Positions 8,139-17,205 are shown, counted from the stretch's first letter. The stretch is 64,000 bases of DNA from Aquimarina spinulae (GCF_943373825.1 NZ_CALSBP010000001.1:682001-746000), one strand, 5' to 3'. Program-made: numbers and translations. The notes: generated by a model from the letters alone, not told the origin.

Positions 8139-9086
8139 TTAAAGATGTATCTTTTCTGCAATGCTATATCGCTCTTTGTTTCGTTTACTGGTTAGGATAA
8201 TTTCACCTAGAAACCCTGCCAGAAAGAACTGTGTTCCTAAAATCATAGAGGTTAACGCTACATAAAACTCGGGGCGTTGTGCGATAAGTCTCCCTTTGGT
8301 TTCTATAAAAAGTTTATCGATTCCCAGGTATAACGAAAAACAAAACCCTATGATAAAAAGTAAGGTACCGATAAGGCCAAAAAAGTGCATGGGTCTTTTG
8401 CCAAAACGCGACATAAACCAAATGGTGATTAAATCTAGGAAACCGTTAATAAAACGACTCATCCCGAATTTGGTTTTACCATATTTTCGAGCTTGGTGTA
8501 GCACTACTTTCTCACCGATTTTTGCAAAACCGGCATTTTTGGCAAGTACCGGGATATAACGATGCATCTCGCCATGTACATCTATGTTTTTTATTACGAT
8601 ATTTTTATACGCCTTTAGTCCACAATTAAAATCATGTAATTTAACACCAGATGTTTTTCTGGCTGCTGCATTAAATAATTTTGAAGGTAGATTTTTGGCA
8701 ATAACAGAATCGTATCGTTTCTTTTTCCATCCCGAAATAAGATCATATCCTTCTTTGGTGATCATATCATACAATTCTGGGATTTCTTCTGGATTGTCCT
8801 GTAAATCAGCATCCATAGTGATCACTACATTACCTTGTGCTTCTTTGAATCCTGAGTGTAGTGCCTGGGATTTACCAAAGTTTTTTAAAAAACGAATTCC
8901 TTTTACATTTGGATCTTTTGTGGATAGCGCAGAGATGGTATTCCATGATCCATCGGTACTACCATCATCGATAAAGATAATTTCATAAGAAAAAGAATTG
9001 GATTGCATAACTTTTGCAATCCAATTGTATAATTCGTTAAGTGATTCCTGCTCATTAAGCAGTGGTATGACCACAGATATATTCAT
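8139..9086 (-). CDS. Family 2 glycosyltransferase, DPM1/ArnC type, membrane-bound
   Basis: A 315-residue enzyme with a GT-A domain at residues 1 to about 225 (DDGSTDGSW nucleotide-binding motif, catalytic DADLQDNPEE) and two C-terminal membrane helices (about 230-300), as in polyprenyl-phosphate glycosyltransferases. These move a sugar from a nucleotide donor to undecaprenyl phosphate for envelope glycosylation; the donor cannot be read from the sequence. The ATG lies 3 bp beyond the stop of the DUF4199 gene, so the two are almost certainly translated from one mRNA. Confidence 0.88.
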   Translation of the reverse strand: MNISVVIPLLNEQESLNELYNWIAKVMQSNSFSYEIIFIDDGSTDGSWNTISALSTKDPNVKGIRFLKNFGKSQALHSGFKEAQGNVVITMDADLQDNPEEIPELYDMITKEGYDLISGWKKKRYDSVIAKNLPSKLFNAAARKTSGVKLHDFNCGLKAYKNIVIKNIDVHGEMHRYIPVLAKNAGFAKIGEKVVLHQARKYGKTKFGMSRFINGFLDLITIWFMSRFGKRPMHFFGLIGTLLFIIGFCFSLYLGIDKLFIETKGRLIAQRPEFYVALTSMILGTQFFLAGFLGEIILTSKRNKERYSIAEKIHL

Positions 9087-9089
9087 ATA

Positions 9090-9617
9090 TTAATATAAGT
9101 CTTGTTTCTTTTGCATGGCTAATCCTGCAAATAGGGAAATGATAAATCCTATAAATAAACTCCAGATTAGTGCAAATGCTGAAATCATATATGGAGTTGT
9201 AAATTTCTTAGTCATCTCCAGACTTTGATTTAGTTGTTCTTCTGGCATATCAGGAAAACGCTCGATCATTTGTTCGCGCTGTACTTCATTCATTTGGTTT
9301 ACAATATCCGGCTCAATAACGCTCATTAACAGAATCGTCCAGATAACGCTTATGATACCACCAATAAGAGCAATACCCAGGCCAATTTTTATGGCTTCAC
9401 CAAGTTTAAGAAATCCACCGTTAGCAGCTTTATAGGCTTTTATCCCGTATACGGTAACACCTACCATAATTGCTAAACCGATAACAGAATGTACCCAGTT
9501 TTGCTTAGCATATCCATCCATAACATAGACTACTACTCCCATTAAGACAGAGAGAATCCCCAGAATTACTCCGTAGTTGATTATAATTTTCTTGGTTGAT
9601 GCTTTATCATTTTCCAT
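9090..9617 (-). CDS. DUF4199 membrane protein, paralogue 1
   Basis: A 175-residue protein with four membrane helices. The ATG at 9617 (MENDKASTKKIIINYG) is preferred over longer in-frame readings. The motif NGGFLKLGEAIKIGLGIALIGG between helices is typical of DUF4199, a Bacteroidota family without known function. It is coupled to the glycosyltransferase gene and related to the protein at 9782, which has NHGFLKLGQALKIGFSVALI in the same place. Confidence 0.8.
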   Translation of the reverse strand: MENDKASTKKIIINYGVILGILSVLMGVVVYVMDGYAKQNWVHSVIGLAIMVGVTVYGIKAYKAANGGFLKLGEAIKIGLGIALIGGIISVIWTILLMSVIEPDIVNQMNEVQREQMIERFPDMPEEQLNQSLEMTKKFTTPYMISAFALIWSLFIGFIISLFAGLAMQKKQDLY

Positions 9618-9781
9618 ATATAAAATAGTTTTGGTTATTATAAACCATAAGTACACAAATATAGTAAATTGTTACAGGTATGGATAATAAATTTATAGTA
9701 TTCATCACTAATGTCTACTGGTATTTTTAGATACAATACAGGTAAGTTTTAGGGTAATAAATAGATAAATAGGGATATACA

Positions 9782-10288
9782 TTAAAAAACATCTCTGTTT
9801 TTCTGCATGATAGCTCCTCCTATTAAGGAAATAAGGAACCCTAAGATTGAATTCCCGATAAAAGTTACCAAGGATATGTTAAAAAGAAAATTATTTTTTT
9901 TATCAGATATGTAATTCTCATTTAAGGGTTCATTTGGTACCTGATTTTTGTTTAAGCTCATTAATTGATCTATGAGTTCAGGAGCTATCACTTTGAGTAA
10001 AAGAATATCCCAAAGTATTTGAATACTAATACCAATTAGGGCAACACTAAACCCAATTTTTAATGCTTGACCTAATTTTAAAAACCCGTGATTAGCAGAT
10101 TTATAAATATATATACTATAAATAATTATACTAATATGTATAGATAATTCAATAATAGGAAGTATCAAGTTGTTGGTTGTTATATTATTGGTTAAATAAC
10201 GAATCAGACCATATGTTACCCATATAAATCCAAGAATTAATCCGTAATTCACAATATATTTTTTGGTAGAAATAATAGTTTCTTCCAT
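9782..10288 (-). CDS. DUF4199 membrane protein, paralogue 2
   Basis: A 168-residue four-helix membrane protein related to the downstream DUF4199 gene along its whole length: STKKYIVNYGLILGF aligns with STKKIIINYGVILGI, and both end in MQKK/MQKN followed by a short polar tail. The start ATG is at 10288. The 164-bp gap to the next copy suggests its own transcript or a long spacer. This copy is more AT-rich in codon use. Function unknown. Confidence 0.75.
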   Translation of the reverse strand: MEETIISTKKYIVNYGLILGFIWVTYGLIRYLTNNITTNNLILPIIELSIHISIIIYSIYIYKSANHGFLKLGQALKIGFSVALIGISIQILWDILLLKVIAPELIDQLMSLNKNQVPNEPLNENYISDKKNNFLFNISLVTFIGNSILGFLISLIGGAIMQKNRDVF

Positions 10289-10615
10289 GCGATAAAGTAG
10301 TTTTTAGTTTTTTATAAACTAGTTAGAGTGTAAATGTAATAAAATGGTATTGGTATTGTAAAAATAGCACTTTATCGGCAGAATCCACATTTTTATCGTA
10401 TATTTACTAGGTTATTACGGTTTTACCGTAGTGAAAATATGGTGCCAGCAGGCGTAAAATAAGGGGATTTGCTAAAAACGATTGTAAAGGATTAATCTGT
10501 TGATATCTTGTGTTTTAAGAGTGATATTGTTGTGGATTATTGATGAAATAAACTTTTTTAAAATTATTTACCCCAATTTGAATTGTATAAAAATATATTA
10601 ACGAAACTAGTATTT
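10289..10615. other. Intergenic region between divergent genes
   Basis: 327 bp, AT-rich. The only structure seen is a short palindrome, TACGGT (10416-10421), TTT, ACCGTA (10425-10430). No ORF or RNA gene was recognised. It must hold the promoters of the DUF4199 gene (minus) and the lipoprotein gene (plus). Confidence 0.5.
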
Positions 10616-11080
10616 ATGAGAAAACTATTACTTTTTACATGTGTAATTTCTTTCCTTACTGTAGCTTCTTGTTCTAGAGAGGAAGAATCTACACAAGTTT
10701 CAGTGACAGAGAAAGAATACCTGGTCAAGCAAACCATCATTGAGTTTAATAATAGTGCTATTAAAACCGGGAAATATGAGGCATTTATCGGTGATGTATC
10801 TCAAAAATCAACAACGACACCGTTGAGCCAAGCTGAGTTGGAAGTAATGCTTCAGGAGTTTCTTGGGGATCAAACTCAAGCATTCTTAGAGGTTTATCAT
10901 CAACTCGAAGCTTTAAATATTACTGACAAAGAATTTTATAGTATTGCTAGTCAATTTGAATATCTAAGGTTGGATATCATAAAAAATCTAAGTAAAAGTG
11001 CTTCAGAATTTTGTGGAGCAAATACAGGAACTCTTTTAAGGATTTTGATTAGTTGGGTAAACCTTTGCGAAGAAGAATAA
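10616..11080 (+). CDS. Small lipoprotein of unknown function
   Basis: 154 residues from the ATG at 10616 (MRKLLLFTCVISFLTVASC), which gives a clean lipobox with Cys19; the 11 extra codons upstream are unlikely to be translated. The mature part is helical and polar, with FCGANTGTLLRILISWVNLC near the C-terminus holding two cysteines. No family is recognised. It stands alone upstream of rpmE2. Confidence 0.65.
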   Translation: MRKLLLFTCVISFLTVASCSREEESTQVSVTEKEYLVKQTIIEFNNSAIKTGKYEAFIGDVSQKSTTTPLSQAELEVMLQEFLGDQTQAFLEVYHQLEALNITDKEFYSIASQFEYLRLDIIKNLSKSASEFCGANTGTLLRILISWVNLCEEE

Positions 11081-11155
11081 TATTTTAAGATTTACCTTGC
11101 GTTAGGAGATTTTAAAACATCAATTAATTTACATTTCTTTATTTGTGAAATAATT

Positions 11156-11184
11156 TTGCATTTAAAAAAATAGTTGTAAATTTG
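11156..11184 (+). promoter_or_regulatory. Promoter of rpmE2
   Basis: TTG at 11156-11158, an 18-bp spacer and TAAATTTG at 11177-11184, an exact TAnnTTTG. The predicted transcript starts about 25 nt before the ATG at 11213. Confidence 0.75.
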
Positions 11185-11212
11185 CACCTCGAAAATAGAA
11201 AAGAATAATACA

Positions 11213-11464
11213 ATGAGAAAAGATATTCACCCAGAAAATTATAGATTAGTTGCTTTTAAAGATATGTCTAACGATGAAGTTTTTTTAACTAAATCTACAG
11301 CCAATACTAAAGAAACTTTAGAAGTAGATGGTGTAGAGTATCCGTTAGTGAAATTAGAAATTTCAAGAACATCACATCCTTTCTATACCGGTAAGTCTAA
11401 ACTTATCGATACTGCAGGACGTATTGATAAATTCAAAAACAAATATGCTAAATTCAAAAAGTAA
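11213..11464 (+). CDS. rpmE2: 50S ribosomal protein L31, type B
   Basis: An 83-residue protein, [20 protein letters not shown] at the start and the family-typical [18 protein letters not shown] near the end. It lacks the zinc-binding CxxC of type A L31, so it is the zinc-independent form (bL31B). It binds the large subunit near the central protuberance. It has its own promoter and a strong terminator and is monocistronic. Confidence 0.97.
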   Translation: MRKDIHPENYRLVAFKDMSNDEVFLTKSTANTKETLEVDGVEYPLVKLEISRTSHPFYTGKSKLIDTAGRIDKFKNKYAKFKK

Positions 11465-11487
11465 TTTAGTACTATACTATAATAGAA

Positions 11488-11517
11488 AGCCTTTCCAATC
11501 CGGAAAGGCTTTTTTTA
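11488..11517 (+). terminator. rpmE2 terminator
   Basis: AGCCTTTCC (11488-11496) pairs with GGAAAGGCT (11502-11510), followed by seven or more Ts. Confidence 0.9.
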
Positions 11518-11588
11518 TGCTAATTTAAATCATTCTCAAAAATTCACATTAAATTAGAATCTGGGTTCGACGTAAATTATAATGTTTA

Positions 11589-12252
11589 AAAAAGCGTCAA
11601 TTCGAGTGTTTTGTCGTAATGGAATGGAGACAAAATGTATCGAGAATAGCTTTTTTGATCCCAAACCCTTGTCATCCTGAGCCTTTCAATAAACTCAGGA
11701 CAGGCCTGTCGAAGGATTCGATACACTATGCCCAAAAACGTGATACTCGAATCGACGTGATTTTCTTAGATCAAACTCAAATTATGACAAATTCATTTTA
11801 CTATTTTAATGTGAATAATAGATAAGCAATTTTCGTCAGTTTGAGACATCCAATAAAATTTTATCCAGTGTTTAAGCTGACGTTTCAAAGCAGGGCTTTG
11901 AAATCTTTTTCACCAGTATAAGATTTGTTTTGCGTTAAAAAATCTTGAAGCCTTGGAAAGATTTTAGTAAAAAAAATCTGGTTTTCAATGAAATTGAAAA
12001 ATACCTTGAAAAAGGCGCCTTTTCTTTTGGTTCGTTTTCTTTGGGCGAGCAAAGAAAATGAACAGAAAGCCAAATCAAAGGAAATTAGATGAAATTTAGG
12101 AGTATATAAGTTTATGAAAAACAAATCATTATGAAATACGTCAATGGTAGTGCTAAATCTCTGATTTGGTGTATCGAAAACAAGAAAATTTATAACTAAA
12201 AAGTACTTCTCGATACTAAATTCTTACAGAATTTCACTCGAAGTGACGTATC
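11589..12252. repeat. Gene-free region made of dispersed repeat elements
   Basis: The 905 bp between rpmE2 and the GlmU-like gene carry no convincing gene. At 11594-11645 a unit reads CGTCAATTCGAGTG...TATCGAGAA; a related unit lies in the opposite orientation at 12172-12250 (its reverse strand reads CGTCACTTCGAGTG...TATCGAGAAG). Between them are GTCATCCTGAGCC (11671) with TGTCGAAGGA (11707), the inverted pair CCTGAG/CTCAGG (11676/11694), and TCGAATCGACGTGA (11748). At about 11990-12070 is a stretch with the palindrome AAAAGGCGCCTTTT (12010-12023) that encodes a spurious AQRKRTKRKGAF-type reading frame of a kind seen repeatedly in Bacteroidota genomes. These look like REP-type dispersed elements. 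Confidence 0.6.
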
Positions 12253-12325
12253 TGCTCCTAAGTATTATTTATGTTATTTTACAAATAAATTCGCCAAACA
12301 GCACCATTTTTAATATTAACGTCTT

Positions 12326-12333
12326 TATTTTTG
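12326..12333 (+). promoter_or_regulatory. -7 element upstream of the GlmU-like gene
   Basis: TATTTTTG matches TAnnTTTG 37 bp before the ATG at 12370. No clear -33 TTG at the usual distance. Confidence 0.45.
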
Positions 12334-12369
12334 CAGCCGTATAATTAACTAATTTTTTGAAATCGAAAC

Positions 12370-13551
12370 ATGAATTATATTCTTTTTGACGGTGCTTCAC
12401 GTAATGCGTTATTGCCATTTACTTATACACGACCAGTTGCCGAGATTAGGATTGGGATATTAACCATTCGCGAGAAATGGGAGAAATATTTGGGATCTAC
12501 TACTTCTACAGTAACAGAAGAATACCTAAGTGAAAAATTTCCTATGGTAGAGTTAGCAGAGAATATAATGATCAATGCTTCTTATTTGCCATCAGAACAA
12601 TTGGTATCAGTAATCAAAAACCTGAAACCCGAACAGGCTATTTTTTGCGATGATGAACCTATCGCTTTTTATGTTAAAGAGGATCAGGAGGTAGATTTTG
12701 AGGCCTATGAGATAATAGCATATGATACCGATGTGTTTACGGTACAGCACACCTGGGATATTTTTTCAAAAAATGAACAAGCAATTACTGATGATTTTAA
12801 GCTGCTAACACTGGGTAGAGAGAGTCAGCCTATTCCTGAAAGTAATAATTGTATTGCTCCCGAAAATATTTTTATTGAAGAAGGAGCAAAACTCGAATTT
12901 ACAATGCTTAATGCTAGTAAAGGGCCAATATATATAGGGAAAGATGCTGAAATCATGGAAGGCAGTATGATTAGAGGGCCTTTTGCGCTTTGTGATCGTG
13001 CTGTGGTAAAGATGGGAGCAAAGATTTATGGAGGCACTACTATTGGAGTGCATTCTAAGGTAGGAGGAGAGATCAATAACTCGGTAATATTTGGATGCTC
13101 TAATAAAGGGCATGATGGATATATGGGAAATTCTGTAATAGGAGAATGGTGTAATCTGGGAGCAGATACGAATACCTCTAACCTTAAAAATAATTATGCC
13201 GAAGTTCGTTTATGGAATTATGAAGCCGAAAGCTTTACAAAGACAGGATTGCGATTCTGCGGCTTAATGATGGGAGATCACTCTAAATGTGGTATCAATA
13301 CCATGTTTAATACAGGGACTGTTGTGGGAGTAAATGCCAATATTTTCGGTACAGGTTTCTCTCGTAATTTTGTGCCTAGCTATAGCTGGGGAGGAAGTGC
13401 AGGTTTTACCACTTATTTAACCAAAAAAGCTTTTGAAGTGGCTAATGTAGTCATGTCTAGAAGAAAAGTTGAGTTCACAAAACAAGAAGAGCAGATTCTG
13501 GAACAGATTTTTGAAGATACCAGGCAGTGGCGAAAGAGTTATGAGAAGTAA
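12370..13551 (+). CDS. GlmU-family sugar nucleotidyltransferase-like protein
   Basis: A 393-residue protein of the GlmU-like group found in Bacteroidota. The N-terminal part starts MNYILFDGASRNALLPFTYT, a shortened nucleotidyltransferase-like domain with TRPVAEIRIGILTIREKW. From about residue 160 a left-handed beta-helix is built of hexapeptides (IYIGKDAEIMEGSMIRGPFA, VVKMGAKIYGG, SKCGINTMFNTGTVVGVNAN). It probably activates or acetylates a sugar phosphate for envelope polysaccharide, but the classical pyrophosphorylase loop is not obvious, so the reaction is uncertain. Confidence 0.82.
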   Translation: MNYILFDGASRNALLPFTYTRPVAEIRIGILTIREKWEKYLGSTTSTVTEEYLSEKFPMVELAENIMINASYLPSEQLVSVIKNLKPEQAIFCDDEPIAFYVKEDQEVDFEAYEIIAYDTDVFTVQHTWDIFSKNEQAITDDFKLLTLGRESQPIPESNNCIAPENIFIEEGAKLEFTMLNASKGPIYIGKDAEIMEGSMIRGPFALCDRAVVKMGAKIYGGTTIGVHSKVGGEINNSVIFGCSNKGHDGYMGNSVIGEWCNLGADTNTSNLKNNYAEVRLWNYEAESFTKTGLRFCGLMMGDHSKCGINTMFNTGTVVGVNANIFGTGFSRNFVPSYSWGGSAGFTTYLTKKAFEVANVVMSRRKVEFTKQEEQILEQIFEDTRQWRKSYEK

Positions 13552-13623
13552 TTTTTTTGTGTACTATAAATTTCGATAAAAGAAAACTACGTGTTTTCTG
13601 GCGTGTTAGTTTTTAACCGTAGT

Positions 13624-13645
13624 GTCATGCTGAGCTTGTCGAAGC
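13624..13645. repeat. Dispersed REP-like element
   Basis: GTCATGCTGAGCTTGTCGAA followed by GC is the same kind of element as GTCATCC...TGTCGAAGGA at 11671-11716. It lies between two convergent genes. Confidence 0.5.
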
Positions 13646-13706
13646 AAATTATAGTAGAAAACCTTTCGGTCTAGGTAACATATAAGATAAAATACATCAA
13701 ACCCTA

Positions 13707-15338
13707 TTATTTAATGCGCTCTTTCCAAACTCGTTTTAGTACCAGGAAATTTTGAGGATTATTGGTGAGTCCTTTTACATTTTTTTGAGTAAATCGAACT
13801 ACCTGATCATAATATAGAGGAACGATAGGAGCATTCGCAATAATGATAGAATCCATTTTTGCATAGTGCTGCTCTCTTATTTTGATATCGGTTATCAAGA
13901 AGCTTTCTTCGTATAAGCGATCAAAAGTTTCATTTTTGAAATGTGTGTAGTTAGGGCCATGAGGAGTAAAGTTTTTACTATAATATGGCGATAGAAAATT
14001 TTCGGCATCAGGGTAATCTGCAATCCAGCTGGCACGAAAAGATTCTAATTTCCCTTTCCATTTCTTTTGGCGTATCGTCGAAGAAGGCATTACATCTACA
14101 ATAATGTTTAATCCAACTTTTTCGAGCTCTCTTTGTATAAACTCACAAATGCTTTGGTAATTTGCATCTGTAGCAATTCGTATGGTTGGGTTGTCATTTC
14201 CAGTTTGCTTTTTATACGTTTCGATCAACTTACGAGCTTTTTCGGGATCATACTCATATCCGGGAATCCTATTAAACCCGGGAATACCTTTTGGGATAAA
14301 ACCGTGTATTGCAGGGGTTCCTATACCATTCTTTAGATAGGTAATCATCTTTTTCCTGTCGAAACCATAATTAACGGCTTTCCTTAATAGTTTCGATTGT
14401 ATTTCTTTTTTGTCTGTATCGAGGTAGAAACCCAGATATTCAGAATTTAGATAAGAACCCTTACTTATATTGATACGTTCTTTGTATTTCTCTCGTAATT
14501 TTCCGCTAGGGGTTAATAATTCATCTTTATATGAGGCATCCAGACTGTTTAGTAAATCGATATTTCCTTTGGCAAACTGTAAAAATTCACTTTGCTTGTC
14601 GGGTAAAAAGGTAATGGCTACAGCCTCGAGATAGGGGAGTTGTTTACCTTTTTTGTCCTTTTCAAAATACAATTCATTTTTACGCAAAACGAGCTTGACG
14701 TTTTCTTCCCATAATTTAAATTTAAATGGACCAGTACCAATAGGGTTGGCTCTAAATTGATTACCATAAAACGATACCACTTCTTTAGGAACCACAGAGC
14801 AATACCGCATACTCATCAATCCTAAAAATGCAGGAAAAGGTTTTTTTAGTTTGATTTCAAAAACAGTATCATTAATAGCTTTGTAGGTCTCTACAGTCTT
14901 TAGAACCCAATTACCGGGCGATGCTACTTTGGGATCAACCAATCTATTAAAGCTATACACAAAATCATCTGCAATAACATGTCGGGTGCTGTCTTTGGTC
15001 TTAAATTGTTCGTGCTTATGAAATTTTACATCATTTCGAAGTATAAAAGTATAGGTAAGAGCATCTTCAGAAATTTCCCATCTTTTTGCAATATCCGGTT
15101 TAATATGTAAAGAATCATCTAATTGTATTAAACTGTTAAACAACTGATTTGTAGACCAGATATTAGCAACATCTCTGGCAAATGCCGGATCTAATGAGCT
15201 TATATTTTCATATTGATTATACCGAAATACCAAATGATCTCTGTTTTCTTGAGAAGAATCTCTACAGGATATGAGAGTAAGTAAAATATAAGCTATTGTT
15301 AAATAGCGAATTATGAAAAAATAATGAACACATTTCAA
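13707..15338 (-). CDS. Peptide-type ABC substrate-binding lipoprotein (SBP family 5)
   Basis: A DppA/OppA-type solute-binding protein of about 543 residues. The frame is open far upstream, but the TTG at 15338 gives a lipoprotein signal (MKCVHYFFIIRYLTIAYILL, then TLISC) and is preferred. Family hallmarks include SSLDPAFARDVANIWSTNQL, RWEISEDALTYTFILRNDVK, DDFVYSFNRLVDPK and LLRKAVNYGFDR. It would capture oligopeptides (or other ligands) at the membrane for import, but no permease or ATPase genes lie nearby, so it may work with a remote transporter. It is divergent from mtaB. Confidence 0.85.
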   Translation of the reverse strand: MKCVHYFFIIRYLTIAYILLTLISCRDSSQENRDHLVFRYNQYENISSLDPAFARDVANIWSTNQLFNSLIQLDDSLHIKPDIAKRWEISEDALTYTFILRNDVKFHKHEQFKTKDSTRHVIADDFVYSFNRLVDPKVASPGNWVLKTVETYKAINDTVFEIKLKKPFPAFLGLMSMRYCSVVPKEVVSFYGNQFRANPIGTGPFKFKLWEENVKLVLRKNELYFEKDKKGKQLPYLEAVAITFLPDKQSEFLQFAKGNIDLLNSLDASYKDELLTPSGKLREKYKERINISKGSYLNSEYLGFYLDTDKKEIQSKLLRKAVNYGFDRKKMITYLKNGIGTPAIHGFIPKGIPGFNRIPGYEYDPEKARKLIETYKKQTGNDNPTIRIATDANYQSICEFIQRELEKVGLNIIVDVMPSSTIRQKKWKGKLESFRASWIADYPDAENFLSPYYSKNFTPHGPNYTHFKNETFDRLYEESFLITDIKIREQHYAKMDSIIIANAPIVPLYYDQVVRFTQKNVKGLTNNPQNFLVLKRVWKERIK

Positions 15339-15362
15339 TTTTAGTAAACGAATTATTGTTGG

Positions 15363-15370
15363 TATATTTG
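15363..15370 (+). promoter_or_regulatory. -7 element of mtaB
   Basis: TATATTTG is an exact TAnnTTTG match. The leader to the ATG at 15471 would be about 95 nt and contains a short hairpin repeat at 15437-15456. No clear -33 TTG. Confidence 0.5.
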
Positions 15371-15436
15371 CACCCTGAAAATTTATTCTAGAGCGACTCA
15401 ATATTTTTGAGTTTTGATATGGGTAAATATAATGAG

Positions 15437-15456
15437 ATTTCTGCCCCTGCGGAAAT
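15437..15456. repeat. Small imperfect palindrome in the mtaB leader
   Basis: ATTTCTGC, CCCT, GCGGAAAT forms a near-perfect hairpin 14 bp before the mtaB ATG. It resembles dispersed palindromic elements with GAGATTTC...GGAAATGAC flanks and could also influence translation of mtaB. Confidence 0.4.
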
Positions 15457-15470
15457 GACACTTGTGTTTT

Positions 15471-16784
15471 ATGAGAAAAAAAGTTGCTTTTTATACTTTA
15501 GGTTGTAAACTGAATTTTTCAGAAACCTCTACAATAGCAAGAGATTTTACAAATGAAGGCTTTGATCGTGTAGATTTTTCTGAGAATGCAGATATCTATG
15601 TAATTAATACATGTTCTGTTACCGAAAATGCAGATAAACGATTTAAAACCATAGTGAAACAAGCGCAAAAGGTAAACCCCGATGCTTTTGTAGCTGCTGT
15701 GGGATGCTATGCCCAGTTAAAACCAGAAGAATTAGCTTCTGTTGATGGTGTAGATTTGGTTTTGGGGGCTACAGAGAAATTTAAGATTACCGATTATATT
15801 AATGATCTCTCTAAGAATGATTTTGGAGAAGTACATTCTTGCGAAATCGAAGAAGCCGATTTTTATGTGGGTAGCTACTCTATAGGAGATCGAACCCGTG
15901 CATTCTTAAAAGTGCAGGACGGTTGTGATTATAAATGTACTTATTGTACAATCCCACTTGCCAGAGGAATTTCGCGAAGTGATACCCTACAGAATGTATT
16001 AAAAAATGCTAAAGAGATTTCTGAAAAAGGAATTAAAGAGATTGTGCTTACCGGAGTTAATATAGGAGATTACGGTAAAGGTGAGTATGGAAATAAGAAA
16101 CATGAACATACATTTTTCGAACTCGTACAGGCATTAGATAAAGTTGAGGGTATAGAACGATTACGAATTTCGTCTATAGAACCCAATTTACTTAAAAATG
16201 AAACCATAGATTTTGTGTCGGGTTCGAGGACTTTTGTGCCACATTTTCATATTCCTTTACAATCTGGGAATGATGATATATTAAAACTGATGCGCCGCAG
16301 ATATCTTAGTGACTTATATGTTAATAGGGTACAAAAAATTAAAGAAGTAATGCCTCACGCATGTATTGGGGTAGATGTTATTGTTGGTTTTCCTGGTGAG
16401 ACCGATGATCATTTTTTAGACACTTATAACTTTTTATCTCGATTAGAGATCTCATATTTACATGTATTTACCTATTCTGAAAGAGATAATACCGTAGCGG
16501 CAGCTTTGGATGGTGTGGTTTCTGCTGATGTTAGAAAGAAAAGAAGTAAAATGTTACGGGGATTATCTGCAAAGAAAAGAAGAGCATTTTATGAAGGCCA
16601 GCTAGGAACCGAAAGAACAGTTCTGTTTGAATCTGAAAATAAAGAGGGGTATATACATGGTTTTACCGAAAATTATGTGAAAGTAAAAATGCCATGGAAT
16701 CCATTGTATGTGAATACCTTACATAAGGTGAAATTAACAACTATTGATGAAGATGGGATGGTGAGATTTGATTTTGTAGCATAA
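15471..16784 (+). CDS. mtaB: tRNA t6A37 methylthiotransferase MtaB
   Basis: A 437-residue radical-SAM enzyme that converts t6A37 to ms2t6A37 in ANN-decoding tRNAs. Start: ATG at 15471 (MRKKVAFYTLGCKLNFSETS), with an alternative TTG at 15462. The N-terminal MTTase domain has Cys residues in LGCKLN, NTCSVTE and AVGCYAQ for one FeS cluster. The radical-SAM motif is GCDYKCTYCTIPLARG, followed by IPLQSGNDDILKLMRRRY and VDVIVGFPGETDDHF. A C-terminal TRAM-like segment ends the protein. KLNFSE in place of the QMNxxD of MiaB supports MtaB over MiaB. Confidence 0.95.
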   Translation: MRKKVAFYTLGCKLNFSETSTIARDFTNEGFDRVDFSENADIYVINTCSVTENADKRFKTIVKQAQKVNPDAFVAAVGCYAQLKPEELASVDGVDLVLGATEKFKITDYINDLSKNDFGEVHSCEIEEADFYVGSYSIGDRTRAFLKVQDGCDYKCTYCTIPLARGISRSDTLQNVLKNAKEISEKGIKEIVLTGVNIGDYGKGEYGNKKHEHTFFELVQALDKVEGIERLRISSIEPNLLKNETIDFVSGSRTFVPHFHIPLQSGNDDILKLMRRRYLSDLYVNRVQKIKEVMPHACIGVDVIVGFPGETDDHFLDTYNFLSRLEISYLHVFTYSERDNTVAAALDGVVSADVRKKRSKMLRGLSAKKRRAFYEGQLGTERTVLFESENKEGYIHGFTENYVKVKMPWNPLYVNTLHKVKLTTIDEDGMVRFDFVA

Positions 16785-16804
16785 AAATCAAGTTAAGTTC
16801 TATA

Positions 16805-16850
16805 TATAACACACAAAAGCCTGCTGAATAGCAGGCTTTTGTGTGTTATA
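16805..16850. terminator. Bidirectional terminator, 21-bp perfect stem
   Basis: 16805-16825 and 16830-16850 are exact inverted repeats around GAAT. The core AAAAGCCTGCT / AGCAGGCTTTT supplies U-rich 3' sides in both directions. It lies between convergent mtaB and the GNAT gene. Confidence 0.88.
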
Positions 16851-16863
16851 CTAGAGTAGTGTA

Positions 16864-17175
16864 CTATATATTTATTCCAACAGGAAGTAAATCTTTATAT
16901 TTCCTTCGGTTTTTTCGCATAAATTTTGCAATAATAGGGCTAGTGGGTACTAATCTAATATTGCGTTCTTCAATTACATTAAATACTGCAATGATAAAAT
17001 CTTGTTCGTAACCTTTTTCAAGATGTTCTTCATTCATGATAAGTTTAGTAAGAAATATTTTTCTTTCTTGTAGCGCGTATTCGATCTTTGCTTTTTGACC
17101 GTCAATTGTAGTTTCGAATTGTCTTAGAAATTCATTGTCGATAATTTCTAATTCAACAGCACTCATGTTCTCCAT
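16864..17175 (-). CDS. Small GNAT-family N-acetyltransferase (YidJ type)
   Basis: A 103-residue protein from the ATG at 17175, or 100 residues from the ATG at 17166; the longer upstream reading lacks support. It matches the single-domain Gcn5-related group: an N-terminal EIIDNEFLRQFETTIDGQKA, a beta-strand with AKIEYALQERKIFLTK, a helix around YEQDFIIAVFNVIEERNIRL, and the family tail VPTSPIIAKFMRKNRRKYKD. Acetyl-CoA binding is inferred from family. It is divergent from the alpha/beta hydrolase gene across a palindrome-rich region. Confidence 0.78.
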   Translation of the reverse strand: MENMSAVELEIIDNEFLRQFETTIDGQKAKIEYALQERKIFLTKLIMNEEHLEKGYEQDFIIAVFNVIEERNIRLVPTSPIIAKFMRKNRRKYKDLLPVGINI

Positions 17176-17205
17176 ATTTTTTAAAATTATGAGGTATTTA
17201 ATCAA

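Noticed and set aside
11619..11825. Open frame of 68 codons on the plus strand
   Set aside because: It is made of the GTCATCCTGAG...TGTCGAAGGA repeat and has no coding features.
11885..12124. Open frame of 79 codons on the minus strand (AQRKRTKRKGAF...)
   Set aside because: This translation recurs in many Bacteroidota repeats; it overlaps the palindrome AAAAGGCGCCTTTT and is judged a repeat, not a gene.
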